A DNA stretch of 64,000 nucleotides from JACKNG01 sp050184115 (GCA_050184115.1 JBFXAQ010000005.1:1-64000); one strand, 5' to 3'; numbered from the stretch's first letter, positions 49,097 to 60,414 are shown. Made by a program: numbers and translations. The notes: generated by a model not told the origin, from the sequence alone.

Positions 49097-49169
49097 GGCA
49101 TCGGGCTCTTGGCATTGATTCTGGAAGGCGCCGACGACGGCCTCGGCAGGCTGCCGTCAGGGGCGCGCG

Positions 49170-49199
49170 ATGGTAGGCCCTTGCGTATAAAAAAGTCAA
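49170..49199 (-). promoter_or_regulatory. Putative sigma-70 promoter of rpmH
   Basis: On the minus strand TTGACT (49199-49194) is followed after 18 nt by TACCAT (49175-49170), a reasonable -35/-10 pair located about 75-100 nt upstream of the rpmH ATG. Confidence 0.6.
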
Positions 49200-49232
49200 T
49201 ATTTTCAGGTCCGTAATTCGGCCTGGCGGGGG

Positions 49233-49241
49233 TGTGGATAA
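49233..49241 (-). promoter_or_regulatory. DnaA box upstream of dnaA
   Basis: TGTGGATAA is the exact reverse complement of the consensus TTATCCACA. It lies 71 bp before the dnaA start, where it can serve autoregulation or origin function. Confidence 0.85.
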
Positions 49242-49311
49242 GTTATCACCGGCCGTATACACTCGCCGCCTCTTTTTTTCGTACACGCGTGTTCGGGGTC
49301 AACGGGTCGCC

Positions 49312-50658
49312 GTGCAAGAGACAGTCTGGCAACAATGTCTGCGAACCCTCGAACGCGAACTCTCTCCGCAGCAGTTCAATACCTGGATCAGGCCGCTACA
49401 GGCCGTCGAACACGACGAAACGCTGGAGGTTCTCGCCCCCAATCGCTTCGTCCTCGACTGGATCCGCGACAAGTATTGCGATCGGATCCGCCTCGTGATG
49501 GAAGAGGTCTGCGCCGGCCGCCCGCTTGAACTACGACTGGGCGTCGGCAGTGCGACCCGCGAGGTGGAGCCGGCGCTGCGCGCAGTCTCGCCGGTGGTCA
49601 GCGGTGGGGAAGCGCGCGCCGAGCCCGACGGCAAGCGCGGTTCGGGTCTCAAGGCGGATTTCACTTTCGATACTTTCGTGGAAGGCAAGTCGAACCAGCT
49701 CGCGCGGGCGGCATCGCTGCAAGTGGCTGGAAATCCTGGAAAAGGATACAACCCCTTGTTCATCTGCGGCGGTGTCGGACTGGGCAAGACCCACCTCATG
49801 CACGCCGTTGGCAATGCCATCCAGAGCCAGCGTAAATCGGCCCGTGTCGTCTATCTCCATTCCGAGCGCTTCGTCGCCGACATGGTCAAGGCCTTGCAGC
49901 ACAACGTCATCAACGAGTTCAAGCGCTTCTACCGCTCGGTCGATGCGCTGCTCATCGACGACATCCAGTTCTTCGCGGGAAAAGAGCGTTCCCAGGAAGA
50001 ATTCTTCCATACTTTTAATGCCTTACTAGAAGGCCAACAGCAGATCGTGCTGACCTGCGATCGCTATCCGAAAGAGGTTTCGGGCGTCGAAGAGCGCCTT
50101 AAGTCACGCTTCGGCTGGGGTCTCACCGTGGCCATCGAACCGGCCGAACTCGAAACCCGCGTCGCCATCCTGATGCGCAAGGCCCAGCAGGCAAACGTCA
50201 ACCTGCCGGACGAGGTGGCTTTCTTCATCGGCAAGCGCTTCCGGTCTAATATCCGTGAGCTGGAAGGGGCCCTGCATCGCGTCGTCGCCAATGCGCACTT
50301 CCTGGGCAGCCCGATCACGCTCGAATTCGCCAAGGAGGCCTTGCGCGACCTGCTCGCCTTGCAGGACCGCCTGATCACGATGGACAACATTCAGAAGACG
50401 GTCGCCGAGTATTACAAGATCCGGGTCGCCGACCTGCTCAGCAAACGGCGCAACCGCTCGATCGCCCGTCCCCGGCAGGTCGCGATGGCCCTGTCCAAGG
50501 AACTGACCAATCACAGCCTGCCGGAGATCGGCGATGCCTTCGGAGGACGCGACCATACGACGGTCATCCATGCCTGTCGCAAGGTGGCGGAACTGAAGGC
50601 CAGCGACCCACGAATCCAGGAGGATTACGCCAACCTGGAAAGGATACTCACAACCTGA
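49312..50658 (+). CDS. dnaA: Chromosomal replication initiator protein DnaA
   Basis: This 448-residue AAA+ protein binds DnaA boxes and opens the origin. I chose the GTG at 49312 because the family begins just there (VQETVWQQCLRTLEREL, with the FNTWIRPLQ block following); the longer frame adds 26 unrelated residues. Walker A is GGVGLGKTHLMHAVG, Walker B is LLIDDIQFFAGKE, and the DNA-binding signature is IGDAFGGRDHTTVIHACRK. It is followed by dnaN, recF and gyrB. Confidence 0.97.
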   Translation: MQETVWQQCLRTLERELSPQQFNTWIRPLQAVEHDETLEVLAPNRFVLDWIRDKYCDRIRLVMEEVCAGRPLELRLGVGSATREVEPALRAVSPVVSGGEARAEPDGKRGSGLKADFTFDTFVEGKSNQLARAASLQVAGNPGKGYNPLFICGGVGLGKTHLMHAVGNAIQSQRKSARVVYLHSERFVADMVKALQHNVINEFKRFYRSVDALLIDDIQFFAGKERSQEEFFHTFNALLEGQQQIVLTCDRYPKEVSGVEERLKSRFGWGLTVAIEPAELETRVAILMRKAQQANVNLPDEVAFFIGKRFRSNIRELEGALHRVVANAHFLGSPITLEFAKEALRDLLALQDRLITMDNIQKTVAEYYKIRVADLLSKRRNRSIARPRQVAMALSKELTNHSLPEIGDAFGGRDHTTVIHACRKVAELKASDPRIQEDYANLERILTT

Positions 50659-50678
50659 TGATAGCTCCGTGGCCTAGC

Positions 50679-50687
50679 TGTGGATAA
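50679..50687 (-). promoter_or_regulatory. DnaA box (perfect)
   Basis: TGTGGATAA, exact reverse complement of TTATCCACA, 21 bp after the dnaA stop codon. Confidence 0.85.
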
Positions 50688-50723
50688 AAGAAGCCGATAC
50701 AAACACGCGGGATGCTACCCAGC

Positions 50724-50732
50724 TTTTCCACA
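50724..50732 (+). promoter_or_regulatory. DnaA box (one mismatch)
   Basis: TTTTCCACA differs from TTATCCACA at one base. It lies 45 bp after the perfect box and in the opposite orientation. Confidence 0.65.
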
Positions 50733-50836
50733 GGTGATGCCCGTGGCTGTGCTTTGAATTTTGCTCTTAAGTCTATGTCTGTAAAGGCTAATTTAGTTTT
50801 CCTCAATCTTCCATGCCTCAATAGTAGAAGCAGTAG

Positions 50837-51937
50837 ATGAAGATCAAGATCACCAGAGAATTATTACTGCCGGTGCTCCAGGCGACCAACAACGTCGTCG
50901 AGCGACGGCAGACCCTGCCCATCCTGAGCAATCTGCTGTTCCAGGTCGAGGGATCCCGCATCCGGGTAACCGCGACCGACATGGAGGTGGAACTCGTCCA
51001 CGAGATCGACAACCCGGGAAACACCGACGGAGCCCTGGCACTGCCCGCACGTAAGTTGTTGGATATCTGCCGGGCATTACCTGCCGACGCCGAGTTGACC
51101 ATCGAGGGCTCGGGGTCGAAAGCGAAGATCGCGTCAGGCCGCAGCCGCTTTTCGCTGGCCAGCATGAAGGCCGACGACTTCCCTTCAATCGGGGGGTTCG
51201 ACGTCCAGGTCGAATTTATGTTGCCGGCCGAAACCCTGATCGACCTCGTCGAAAGCACCCACTTCGCCATGGCGCACCAAGATGTCCGCTACTACCTGAA
51301 CGGGATGTTGCTGGAGATGGACAACAACCGTCTTCGCGCTGTGGCTACCGACGGCCACCGTCTGGCGTTGACGGACAAGGCGATCGAACTCGAACTCGAT
51401 CAGGTTCGCCAACACATCATTCCACGCAAGGGTGTTCTGGAAATCGCCCGCCTCCTGAACAGCACCGGGGGGGAGGTGACGGTGTCCATCGGTGAGAACC
51501 ATTTACGTGTTGCTGGCGGGCAGCAATCGCTGACGACCAAGTTGGTCGATGGGCGTTTTCCGGATTACGAGCGTGTCATCCCGCGCGAGGGCAGTAACAC
51601 CGTGCTTGCCGACCGCGAGGTCCTGCGCGCAGGTCTGAGCCGGGCTTCGATTCTGTCCAACGAAAAGTTCCGCGGTATTCGCTTGATCCTGAAGAAGGGC
51701 TTGCTGACGGCGGTCGCTCACAATCCCGAGCAGGAAGAGGCGGAGGAGGAGATCGAAGTCGAGTATACGGGGGAGGCGATGGAAGTCGGGTTCAACGTGT
51801 CTTACCTGCTCGATGTCCTCGGGGTCATGCGTACGGACCAGGTCAGGATCGAGCTGGTCGATGCGAACAGCAGCTGCCTCTTGCGGGCGCCCGACGACGC
51901 GTCTTCTCGCTACGTCGTCATGCCGATGCGGCTCTGA
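50837..51937 (+). CDS. dnaN: DNA polymerase III sliding clamp (beta subunit)
   Basis: This 366-residue clamp encircles DNA and tethers polymerase III. It starts MKIKITRELLLPVLQATNNV, with three repeated clamp domains and the usual C-terminal end (YVVMPMRL). Signature parts are RRQTLPILSNLLFQVEGSR, ATDGHRLALTD and LRAGLSRASILSNEKFRGIR. It lies between dnaA and recF. Confidence 0.97.
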   Translation: MKIKITRELLLPVLQATNNVVERRQTLPILSNLLFQVEGSRIRVTATDMEVELVHEIDNPGNTDGALALPARKLLDICRALPADAELTIEGSGSKAKIASGRSRFSLASMKADDFPSIGGFDVQVEFMLPAETLIDLVESTHFAMAHQDVRYYLNGMLLEMDNNRLRAVATDGHRLALTDKAIELELDQVRQHIIPRKGVLEIARLLNSTGGEVTVSIGENHLRVAGGQQSLTTKLVDGRFPDYERVIPREGSNTVLADREVLRAGLSRASILSNEKFRGIRLILKKGLLTAVAHNPEQEEAEEEIEVEYTGEAMEVGFNVSYLLDVLGVMRTDQVRIELVDANSSCLLRAPDDASSRYVVMPMRL

Positions 51938-51983
51938 TCGACGAGAGCCGTCCAGGGAGCGCGGGGCCAACCGGGTCGGCGCG

Positions 51984-53066
51984 ATGTTGTTCGAAAGGCT
52001 GATAGTCAACCAACTGCGCTGTTTCGAACGTCTCGAATATGCGCCGGGACCGCGGCTGAACCTGGTCTGCGGTCCGAACGGCAGCGGCAAGACCACTGTC
52101 CTGGAGGGTTTCGCGATCGCGAGCCTGGGACGGTCGTTTCTCACCAGTAACATCGGCGAACTGGTGAAGAACGGTGCACCGGGACTGTCCATCCAGGCGG
52201 GCGTACGGGATGAGGAGGCGGGTACGCGCGCCCGGGTCGTTGTCCGTAAGAGCCGGGGGGCGACGACGATCGACTGGGATGGCGTAGGCGTTTCGACTGC
52301 CAGCACACTGGCGCAGCGCATTCCCGTACTCGCAGTTGATTCGAAGGCAGCAGATATCCTTACGGAGAGTCCGAGCAATCGGCGTGCATTGCTCGATCGA
52401 ACGATGTTCCACGTGGAACCGGGTTACGTGGAATCCTGGAAAGCCTACCGGCTCGCCTTGCGCCAGCGTAATGAAGTCCTGCGCAGGAACGGTACGGATC
52501 GAGATGCCGCGTATTGGAACCAGCAGCTGGTGGAGTCCGGTGCGGCCATTGACGAGCGTCGACAGGCCGTCGTCGATGTGATCAATGCCGGCCTCAGGGA
52601 TTCAGCCCTGGCCAACGATTTCGATGGCGATTTCGGTTTCAGCTATCAGCCGGGTTGGAATCGGGAAAAGGGGTTCAGAGTACAGCTGGATGAGGGGTGG
52701 GCACGTGATCTGTCCCTGGGTTACACCGGAACTGGGATCCACCGCGCCGACCTCACGCTGCGTGGACGTGGGCGTTCAGTTGCCCGACGGCTTTCTCGAG
52801 GGCAGGCGAAGATCACCGTGGTCGCACTGTTCTGTGCCTTGGCTGCTTTCATCGCAGGTCAAACCGGCAAGCGACCGGTTTTCCTGGTCGACGATCTGCA
52901 CGCGGAGCTCGATGATAGTATGTGCCGTCGGGCTGTGGACATGATCGTCGCTGTTGCGGGGCAGACCATGTTCACGGCCATCCGTCCGAGCGATTTGCCC
53001 GAGGTCGCCTGCCTTACCCCGTCCGTGTTCCACGTGGAACGTCCCTCAGTCGCCGCATCGAGCTGA
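51984..53066 (+). CDS. recF: DNA replication and repair protein RecF
   Basis: This 360-residue SMC-like ATPase loads RecA at gaps. The start MLFERLIVNQLRCFERLEYA and Walker A CGPNGSGKTTVLEGFAI are typical; the family elements SPSNRRALLDRTMFHVEPGY, LSRGQAKITVVALFCALAAF and PVFLVDDLHAELD complete it. Two parS-type palindromes lie inside the frame: one encodes the conserved MFHVEP, the other encodes VFHVER near the C-terminus. Confidence 0.96.
   Translation: MLFERLIVNQLRCFERLEYAPGPRLNLVCGPNGSGKTTVLEGFAIASLGRSFLTSNIGELVKNGAPGLSIQAGVRDEEAGTRARVVVRKSRGATTIDWDGVGVSTASTLAQRIPVLAVDSKAADILTESPSNRRALLDRTMFHVEPGYVESWKAYRLALRQRNEVLRRNGTDRDAAYWNQQLVESGAAIDERRQAVVDVINAGLRDSALANDFDGDFGFSYQPGWNREKGFRVQLDEGWARDLSLGYTGTGIHRADLTLRGRGRSVARRLSRGQAKITVVALFCALAAFIAGQTGKRPVFLVDDLHAELDDSMCRRAVDMIVAVAGQTMFTAIRPSDLPEVACLTPSVFHVERPSVAASS
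52405..52420. promoter_or_regulatory. parS centromere-like site 1 (inside recF)
   Basis: TGTTCCACGTGGAACC contains the perfect 14-bp palindrome GTTCCACGTGGAAC. It matches, as I recall it, the parS sequence of Pseudomonas ParB. It lies about 2-3 kb from the putative origin, as expected for a chromosome-partitioning site. Confidence 0.85.
53026..53041. promoter_or_regulatory. parS centromere-like site 2 (inside recF)
   Basis: TGTTCCACGTGGAACG shares the perfect 14-bp palindrome GTTCCACGTGGAAC with site 1, 621 bp further right and near the recF stop codon. Confidence 0.85.
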
Positions 53067-53081
53067 AGACCGGAGATTTCA

Positions 53082-55478
<2,397 letters not shown>

Positions 55479-55481
55479 CGG

Positions 55482-56159
55482 TCAGGCGCGCTCGCTGAAG
55501 GCGAGCGCGACAACCCGTACTTCGCACGCGCCTGCTCGTACCAGCGTGCGTGCGGCTTCGCTCACCGTCGCGCCCGTAGTTACCACGTCATCGACGAGCA
55601 GGATGCGTTTGCCGCGTACAGAAGGGGCGGCCTCGAAGACGTCGCGCACGTTGCGCGCGCGGGCCGCTGCCGGCAGGCGTGACTGAGCAACGCCACCGCG
55701 ACATCGGCGCAGGGCCGAGCAATCGAGTTGGAGGCCCTGCTGACGCGCGATACCGGCCGCTAACAGGCTTGCCTGGTTGTAGGACCGCTTGACGTAGCGC
55801 CAGCGGGAGAGGGGGATCGGCACAACCCTGTCCAGCATGAGTGAGTAATCGCTTACATTCGTTGTGAGCAAGTCACTACAAGCCTCGAGAGCGGCCGCGT
55901 CGCGGTGAAACTTGAAGGCCAGCACGAGCCGATCGAGCGGATAGGTGTAGCGGAAGGGCGCCTCGACACCCGCGGTCCACGGCAATCTTCCGGGACGACC
56001 GGCGACATTGCGCGGCAAGTCGACGACGCAGGCCGGGCACAACGCGCCGACCGTGGACGGCGCGAGGCACAACAGACAGCGTCGGGGCAATCCGGCCCAG
56101 CTCCTTCTGTACACCTCCGCCCAGGTTCTCAAGATTGACGGGCGCTTCCCTGCCCCCAT
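55482..56159 (-). CDS. ComF family protein (phosphoribosyltransferase fold)
   Basis: This 225-residue protein is related to ComF/GntX. The front has a zinc-binding Cys pair (CLLCLAPSTVGALCPAC), the middle has PLDRLVLAFKFHRDAAAL and VVPIPLSRWRYVKRSYNQA, and the PRPP loop is ILLVDDVVTTGATVSEAAR. ComF proteins help natural transformation; the exact reaction is unknown. It converges with gyrB and diverges from bioB, as in many gammaproteobacteria where comF/gntX-type genes lie next to bioB. Confidence 0.9.
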   Translation of the reverse strand: MGAGKRPSILRTWAEVYRRSWAGLPRRCLLCLAPSTVGALCPACVVDLPRNVAGRPGRLPWTAGVEAPFRYTYPLDRLVLAFKFHRDAAALEACSDLLTTNVSDYSLMLDRVVPIPLSRWRYVKRSYNQASLLAAGIARQQGLQLDCSALRRCRGGVAQSRLPAAARARNVRDVFEAAPSVRGKRILLVDDVVTTGATVSEAARTLVRAGACEVRVVALAFSERA

Positions 56160-56213
56160 AATGCAGCGTCCTGTCCGTTCGCTCCGCCGCCATCTTAAAC
56201 GGGAACCCGCCTC

Positions 56214-57203
56214 ATGCATGCCACCGCCGAAACGACGCGCCCCGCCGTCTCGAACCTACGCCACGACTGGACCCGAGACGAAGTCGTGGCACTGTTCAGT
56301 CAACCGTTCAGCGACCTGATGTACGCGGCGCAGACGATCCACCGCGCCCATTTCGATCCCAACATCGTCCAGCTCTCGACCCTGCTCAACATCAAGACCG
56401 GCGGTTGCCCCGAGGATTGTGCGTATTGTCCGCAGAGCGTCCGCTTCGACACCAACGTCGAGGCCGCTCCGGTACTCGACCTCGCCGAGGTGCTGACGGC
56501 CGCCCGTCGCGCCCGCGACGCCGGTGCGACCCGCTTCTGCATGGGTGCGGCCTGGCGCTCGCCGAAGGACCGCGATCTCGACCAGGTCGTTCCCCTGATC
56601 GAGGGTGTTCGCGCACTCGGCATGGAAACCTGCGTCACCCTTGGCATGTTGAACGACCACCAGGCCCGGCGCCTGGCCGACGCCGGCCTGGACTACTACA
56701 ACCACAACCTCGATACCTCGCCCGAGTTCTATGGTGAGATCATCTCGACGCGCACCTACCAGGACCGCCTCGACACCCTGGCTCACGTGCGCGCGGCCAA
56801 CATCAACGTCTGCTGCGGCGGCATCGTCGGACTCGGCGAGTCCGTGGACGACCGAGCCGAACTCCTGCGCACCCTCGCCAACCTGCCGAAACACCCCGAG
56901 TCGGTGCCCATCAACCTGCTCGTGCGCGTGGAAGGTACCCCGCTGGCAGATACCGAGGCCGTCCATCCCATCGAGTTCGTCCGGACCATCGCCGCCGCCC
57001 GCGTCCTCATGCCGGCGTCCCACGTCCGTCTCTCCGCCGGGCGCACGGCCATGACGGAGGAACTGCAGGCGCTCGCCTTTCTCGCCGGTGCGAATTCCAT
57101 CTTCTATGGTGAGCAACTGCTCACCACCGCGAACCCGGACGTCGCCAACGACCAGGCGTTGTTCGCGCGGCTCGGCATCTCGCCGCGCGCCGCGTACGCC
57201 TGA
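56214..57203 (+). CDS. bioB: Biotin synthase
   Basis: This 329-residue radical-SAM enzyme inserts sulfur into dethiobiotin. The radical-SAM Cys triad is in TGGCPEDCAYCPQSVRF. Other family elements are AAWRSPKDRD, DYYNHNLDTSPEFYGEI and CCGGIVGLGESVDDRAELL. The ATG is 54 nt from the divergent comF start. It opens a bioB-bioF-bioC-bioD operon with overlaps or short gaps. Confidence 0.97.
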   Translation: MHATAETTRPAVSNLRHDWTRDEVVALFSQPFSDLMYAAQTIHRAHFDPNIVQLSTLLNIKTGGCPEDCAYCPQSVRFDTNVEAAPVLDLAEVLTAARRARDAGATRFCMGAAWRSPKDRDLDQVVPLIEGVRALGMETCVTLGMLNDHQARRLADAGLDYYNHNLDTSPEFYGEIISTRTYQDRLDTLAHVRAANINVCCGGIVGLGESVDDRAELLRTLANLPKHPESVPINLLVRVEGTPLADTEAVHPIEFVRTIAAARVLMPASHVRLSAGRTAMTEELQALAFLAGANSIFYGEQLLTTANPDVANDQALFARLGISPRAAYA

Positions 57204-57216
57204 AGCCGCCACGCGC

Positions 57217-58395
57217 GTGTCCACCGAGGCGCTGGCGACACGCGTCCGGGAGACCCTGGCGGCGGTTCGCCGCGACGGTCTCCTGCGCACGCGCGACGCC
57301 CACGACGGCGCCCAGGGTACCCGCGTCACGATCGGTGGCCGGGACCTGCGGAATTTCACCAGCAACGACTACCTCGGTCTCGCCGCTCATCCCCGCATTC
57401 TCGACCGCGTGCGCCGCGAACTCGCAAGCCACGGCTTCGGCAGCGGCGCGGCGGCACTGTTGTCCGGGCGCAGCACCCTGCATGCCGAGCTCGAGCGCCG
57501 CGTCGCGGTTGCGTGTGACTGCGAGGACGCGTTGCTTTTCTCATCCGGCTTTCTCGCCAACAGCGGCACCCTGCCCGCGCTCCTCGGGCGGGGCGATACC
57601 GCCGTGCATGACCGCCTCAATCACGCCTCGCTCATCGATGGCGTCCTCGCCAGTGGTGCCGCCCACCGACGTTACCGTCACCTCGATGTCGCGTCTGCCG
57701 CCGAGGCCCTCGCCAGCGCTCGTGAAGGCGGCCTCGCGCTCCTCGTCACCGAGAGCGTCTTCAGCATGGACGGCGACACGGCGCCGCTGGAGGCGCTGGC
57801 AGAGGTCGCTGCCACGCACCGTGCAACCCTCTATGTCGACGACGCCCACGGATTCGGTGTCAGCGGCGCCGACGGTTTCGCCCACGTCAGCAAGCTGCCG
57901 TCGGATGCCTTGCGCATGGTCACGTTCGGCAAGGCGCTGGGCAGTGTCGGCGCCGCCGTCGCCGGTCGCGCCGCCACCATCGATTACCTGGTTCAGCGCG
58001 CGCGCACCTATGTCTACGACACGGCGATGCCACCGGTCTGCGCCGCCGCGACCCTCGAAGCTTTCGACGTTCTCGACGACGAACCCGAGCGACTCGCGCG
58101 CCTCGGCGACAATATCGCCCGTTTCCGCGCTCGTGCCGAAACGTCCGGACTGCACCTGCTACCGAGCACCACGCCCATCCAGCCGATCATGATCGGTTCA
58201 AGCGACGCGGCACTGGCGCTCGCCGAAGCCGTCCGCGAGGCCGGCTTCTACGTTCGCGCGGTGCGCCCGCCAACCGTGCCGCGCGGCACGGCGCGACTGC
58301 GGATCACGTTGTCGGCAGACCACGAAGCGCGCGACATCGACGACCTCGTCCTCGCCTTGTCGAGTGCCAACGCGCTCGCGGCATCCATGACATGA
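57217..58395 (+). CDS. bioF: 8-amino-7-oxononanoate synthase
   Basis: This 392-residue PLP enzyme condenses pimeloyl-thioester with alanine. I chose the GTG at 57217, 13 nt after the bioB stop. Motifs are FTSNDYLGLAAHP, FGSGAAALLSGRSTLHAELE, FSSGFLANSGTLPAL, VTESVFSMDGDTAPL, VDDAHGFGVSG and the PLP-Lys site VTFGKALGSVGAAV. The stop overlaps the bioC ATG (ATGA). Confidence 0.96.
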   Translation: MSTEALATRVRETLAAVRRDGLLRTRDAHDGAQGTRVTIGGRDLRNFTSNDYLGLAAHPRILDRVRRELASHGFGSGAAALLSGRSTLHAELERRVAVACDCEDALLFSSGFLANSGTLPALLGRGDTAVHDRLNHASLIDGVLASGAAHRRYRHLDVASAAEALASAREGGLALLVTESVFSMDGDTAPLEALAEVAATHRATLYVDDAHGFGVSGADGFAHVSKLPSDALRMVTFGKALGSVGAAVAGRAATIDYLVQRARTYVYDTAMPPVCAAATLEAFDVLDDEPERLARLGDNIARFRARAETSGLHLLPSTTPIQPIMIGSSDAALALAEAVREAGFYVRAVRPPTVPRGTARLRITLSADHEARDIDDLVLALSSANALAASMT

Positions 58396-59267
58396 ACACA
58401 CCACCCGGGCGCGAACTCGACAAGCGCCGTGTTGCGCAGCATTTTGCTTCTGCGGCGCCCGACTACGAAGACCACGACGCGCTCCAGCGCGAAGTCGCCA
58501 CACGCCTGGTCGAACGCCTCGACTACGTCAATATAGACGTCGAGCGCGTGCTCGATATCGGCTGCGGCACCGGCCGCCTGGGCCGCCTGATCACGCCGCG
58601 TTATCGCCATTCGCTGATCGTCGAGAGCGATCTCGCCGTGCCGATGCTGCAACACGCGCGCAGCCGCGCTCCACGTTGGTTCTCGCGCCACCGGCACGTC
58701 TGCGCCGACGCCGAACGCCTGCCTTTCGCGCCAGGCCGTTTCGACCTCGTGCTCTCCAGCCTCGCCCTGCAATGGTGCGAGAACCTGCCCGAGGTCTTCG
58801 CCGGTACCCGACGGGCCCTGCGCGACGGGGGCCTGTTCTTGTTCACGACCCTTGGCCCCGATACCCTGCGCGAGCTGCGCGCGGCTTTCGCAGCAAGCTC
58901 GGCGACCGCCCATGTCAACCGATTCATCGACATGCACGACATTGGCGACCTGCTCGGTCACGCCGGCTTCGCCGACCCGGTGATGGAAACCGAGTACCTC
59001 ACGGTCGAGTATCCCGACGTGCTCGCCTTGATGCGCGATCTCAAGGGCATCGGCGCGAGCAACGCGCGCAACGATCGTGCCCGCGGCCTGTTCGGCCCTC
59101 GTCGGCTGCGTGCCGTCACCGCGGCCTACGAACAGCACCGCCGTCATGGCCAGCTGCCGGCAACCTACGAGGTGATCTACGGTCACGCCTGGGCGGCCGC
59201 GCCGCGACGGACCAAGTCGGCGACAGAGCAGTACTTTCCCCTCGACCGCCTGCGCAAGCGCTCATGA
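58392..59267 (+). CDS. bioC: Malonyl-ACP O-methyltransferase BioC
   Basis: This 291-residue SAM-dependent enzyme methylates malonyl-ACP to start pimelate synthesis. It begins with the family pattern LDKRRVAQHFASAAPDYEDH, then the SAM site VLDIGCGTGRLGRLITPRY, and LVLSSLALQWCENLPEVF. It overlaps bioF and bioD by 4 nt each. The esterase bioH, which ends the pathway to pimeloyl-ACP, is not in the window. Confidence 0.95.
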   Translation: MNTPPGRELDKRRVAQHFASAAPDYEDHDALQREVATRLVERLDYVNIDVERVLDIGCGTGRLGRLITPRYRHSLIVESDLAVPMLQHARSRAPRWFSRHRHVCADAERLPFAPGRFDLVLSSLALQWCENLPEVFAGTRRALRDGGLFLFTTLGPDTLRELRAAFAASSATAHVNRFIDMHDIGDLLGHAGFADPVMETEYLTVEYPDVLALMRDLKGIGASNARNDRARGLFGPRRLRAVTAAYEQHRRHGQLPATYEVIYGHAWAAAPRRTKSATEQYFPLDRLRKRS

Positions 59268-59929
59268 ACGTCTTCGTCACCGGCACCGATACCGGTTGCG
59301 GCAAGACCTACGTCACGGCCGGCCTGCTCCGTCATCTCGCGGCCCGCGGTACCCGCGCGCTGGGCATGAAGCCCATCGCAAGCGGTGCCGAGCGCATCGA
59401 TGGTCAGCTGGTGAACGAGGACGTCAGGGCACTCGTCGCGGCATCGAGCGTCGCCGTTCCGCCGCGCGTGCTCAATCCCTACCTCTTCGAACCGCCGGCA
59501 TCGCCGCATCTCGCCGCGGCTGCCAGCGGCGCGCATGTCGACCTCGACGTCATCCGCGATGCCTACGCAGCCTGTCGGGCGGCGGCCGAGGTCGTGGTGG
59601 TCGAAGGTGTCGGCGGTTGGCAGGTGCCGCTCGCCGAGGACCTCGACGTCGCCGATCTCGTCCGGGCGCTGGGCTTGCCGGTGCTGCTGGTGGTCGGCGT
59701 CCGTCTCGGCTGCATCAACCATGCTCTGTTGACCAGCGCGGCGATTGCCGAGGCCGGCATCGTCTGCCACGGCTGGGTCGCCAACGTCCTCGAACCGGAT
59801 CTCTACGATCGCGACGGTGTCATCGAGACGATGGCGCGGCGGATCCCGGCGCCGCTCCTGGCTACGATCGAGGCCGGTGACACGTCGAGCCTCGCGACTC
59901 TCGCCGCAGGGCTGGCCGCCCCGGACTGA
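59264..59929 (+). CDS. bioD: Dethiobiotin synthetase
   Basis: This 221-residue ATP-dependent enzyme closes the ureido ring of dethiobiotin. The P-loop is FVTGTDTGCGKTYVTAGLL, followed by GMKPIASGAE and VVVEGVGGWQVPLAEDLDVA. The ATG overlaps the bioC stop. It is the last biotin gene and lies 2 nt before the DUF2244 gene. Confidence 0.96.
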   Translation: MNVFVTGTDTGCGKTYVTAGLLRHLAARGTRALGMKPIASGAERIDGQLVNEDVRALVAASSVAVPPRVLNPYLFEPPASPHLAAAASGAHVDLDVIRDAYAACRAAAEVVVVEGVGGWQVPLAEDLDVADLVRALGLPVLLVVGVRLGCINHALLTSAAIAEAGIVCHGWVANVLEPDLYDRDGVIETMARRIPAPLLATIEAGDTSSLATLAAGLAAPD

Positions 59930-59931
59930 CA

Positions 59932-60414
59932 ATGGTCACCGCCTACGAGGAAGCAAACGGTGGCCCGCACATGTGGGTGCTGCAACCGACGCGCTCGATG
60001 ACCTGGCCGCAGGCCAAGCGCTTCGTCCTCGCGGTGGCCGCGGCCAGCCTGGGAATCGGCGGCTTCTTCTGGTCGCTCGGCATGCCGACCGTGATGCCCT
60101 TTTCGGGCCTCGAGGCCCTCGCCGTGGCAGCCGCCTTCTATATCGTCCTGCGCGAGGGCGAGCGCCGCGAAGTCATCCGCTTCGACGGCGACCAGTTGGT
60201 GATCGAGCGCGGTACGCACGCCGTCGAGTCGCGCTTCGAGTTCAACCGCTACTGGGTCAGGGTCGAATTGTCCGGCGCACGCAGCCGCCTGCACCCGCAG
60301 CGATTGCTGGTCGGCGCACACGGCCGCAAGGTCGAAATCGGACGCTTCCTGACCGACGGGGAACGCGAATCATTCGCAGGGATGCTGATTAACGCGCTGA
60401 AGAAAAACGGTTAA
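59932..60414 (+). CDS. DUF2244 family membrane protein
   Basis: This 160-residue protein has two central hydrophobic helices (FVLAVAAASLGIGGFFW and FSGLEALAVAAAFYIVL) followed by a soluble part with VIRFDGDQLVIERG and RYWVRVELSG. DUF2244 proteins often lie next to cytochrome c oxidase genes, as here, which suggests a link to oxidase assembly. The role is unproven. It starts 2 nt after bioD and so may also be read with the biotin operon. Confidence 0.88.
   Translation: MVTAYEEANGGPHMWVLQPTRSMTWPQAKRFVLAVAAASLGIGGFFWSLGMPTVMPFSGLEALAVAAAFYIVLREGERREVIRFDGDQLVIERGTHAVESRFEFNRYWVRVELSGARSRLHPQRLLVGAHGRKVEIGRFLTDGERESFAGMLINALKKNG

Larger units (their letters stand above)
50659..50836. other. Candidate oriC region (dnaA-dnaN spacer)
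   Basis: This 178-bp spacer carries a perfect DnaA box (TGTGGATAA, 50679-50687) and a near-perfect one (TTTTCCACA, 50724-50732). An A+T-rich tract follows, from about 50755 to 50820, in an otherwise G+C-rich region. The divergent gene order on the two sides of dnaA also points to an origin here. The rpmH-dnaA spacer has one more perfect box, so the functional origin could be either spacer or both. Confidence 0.6.
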
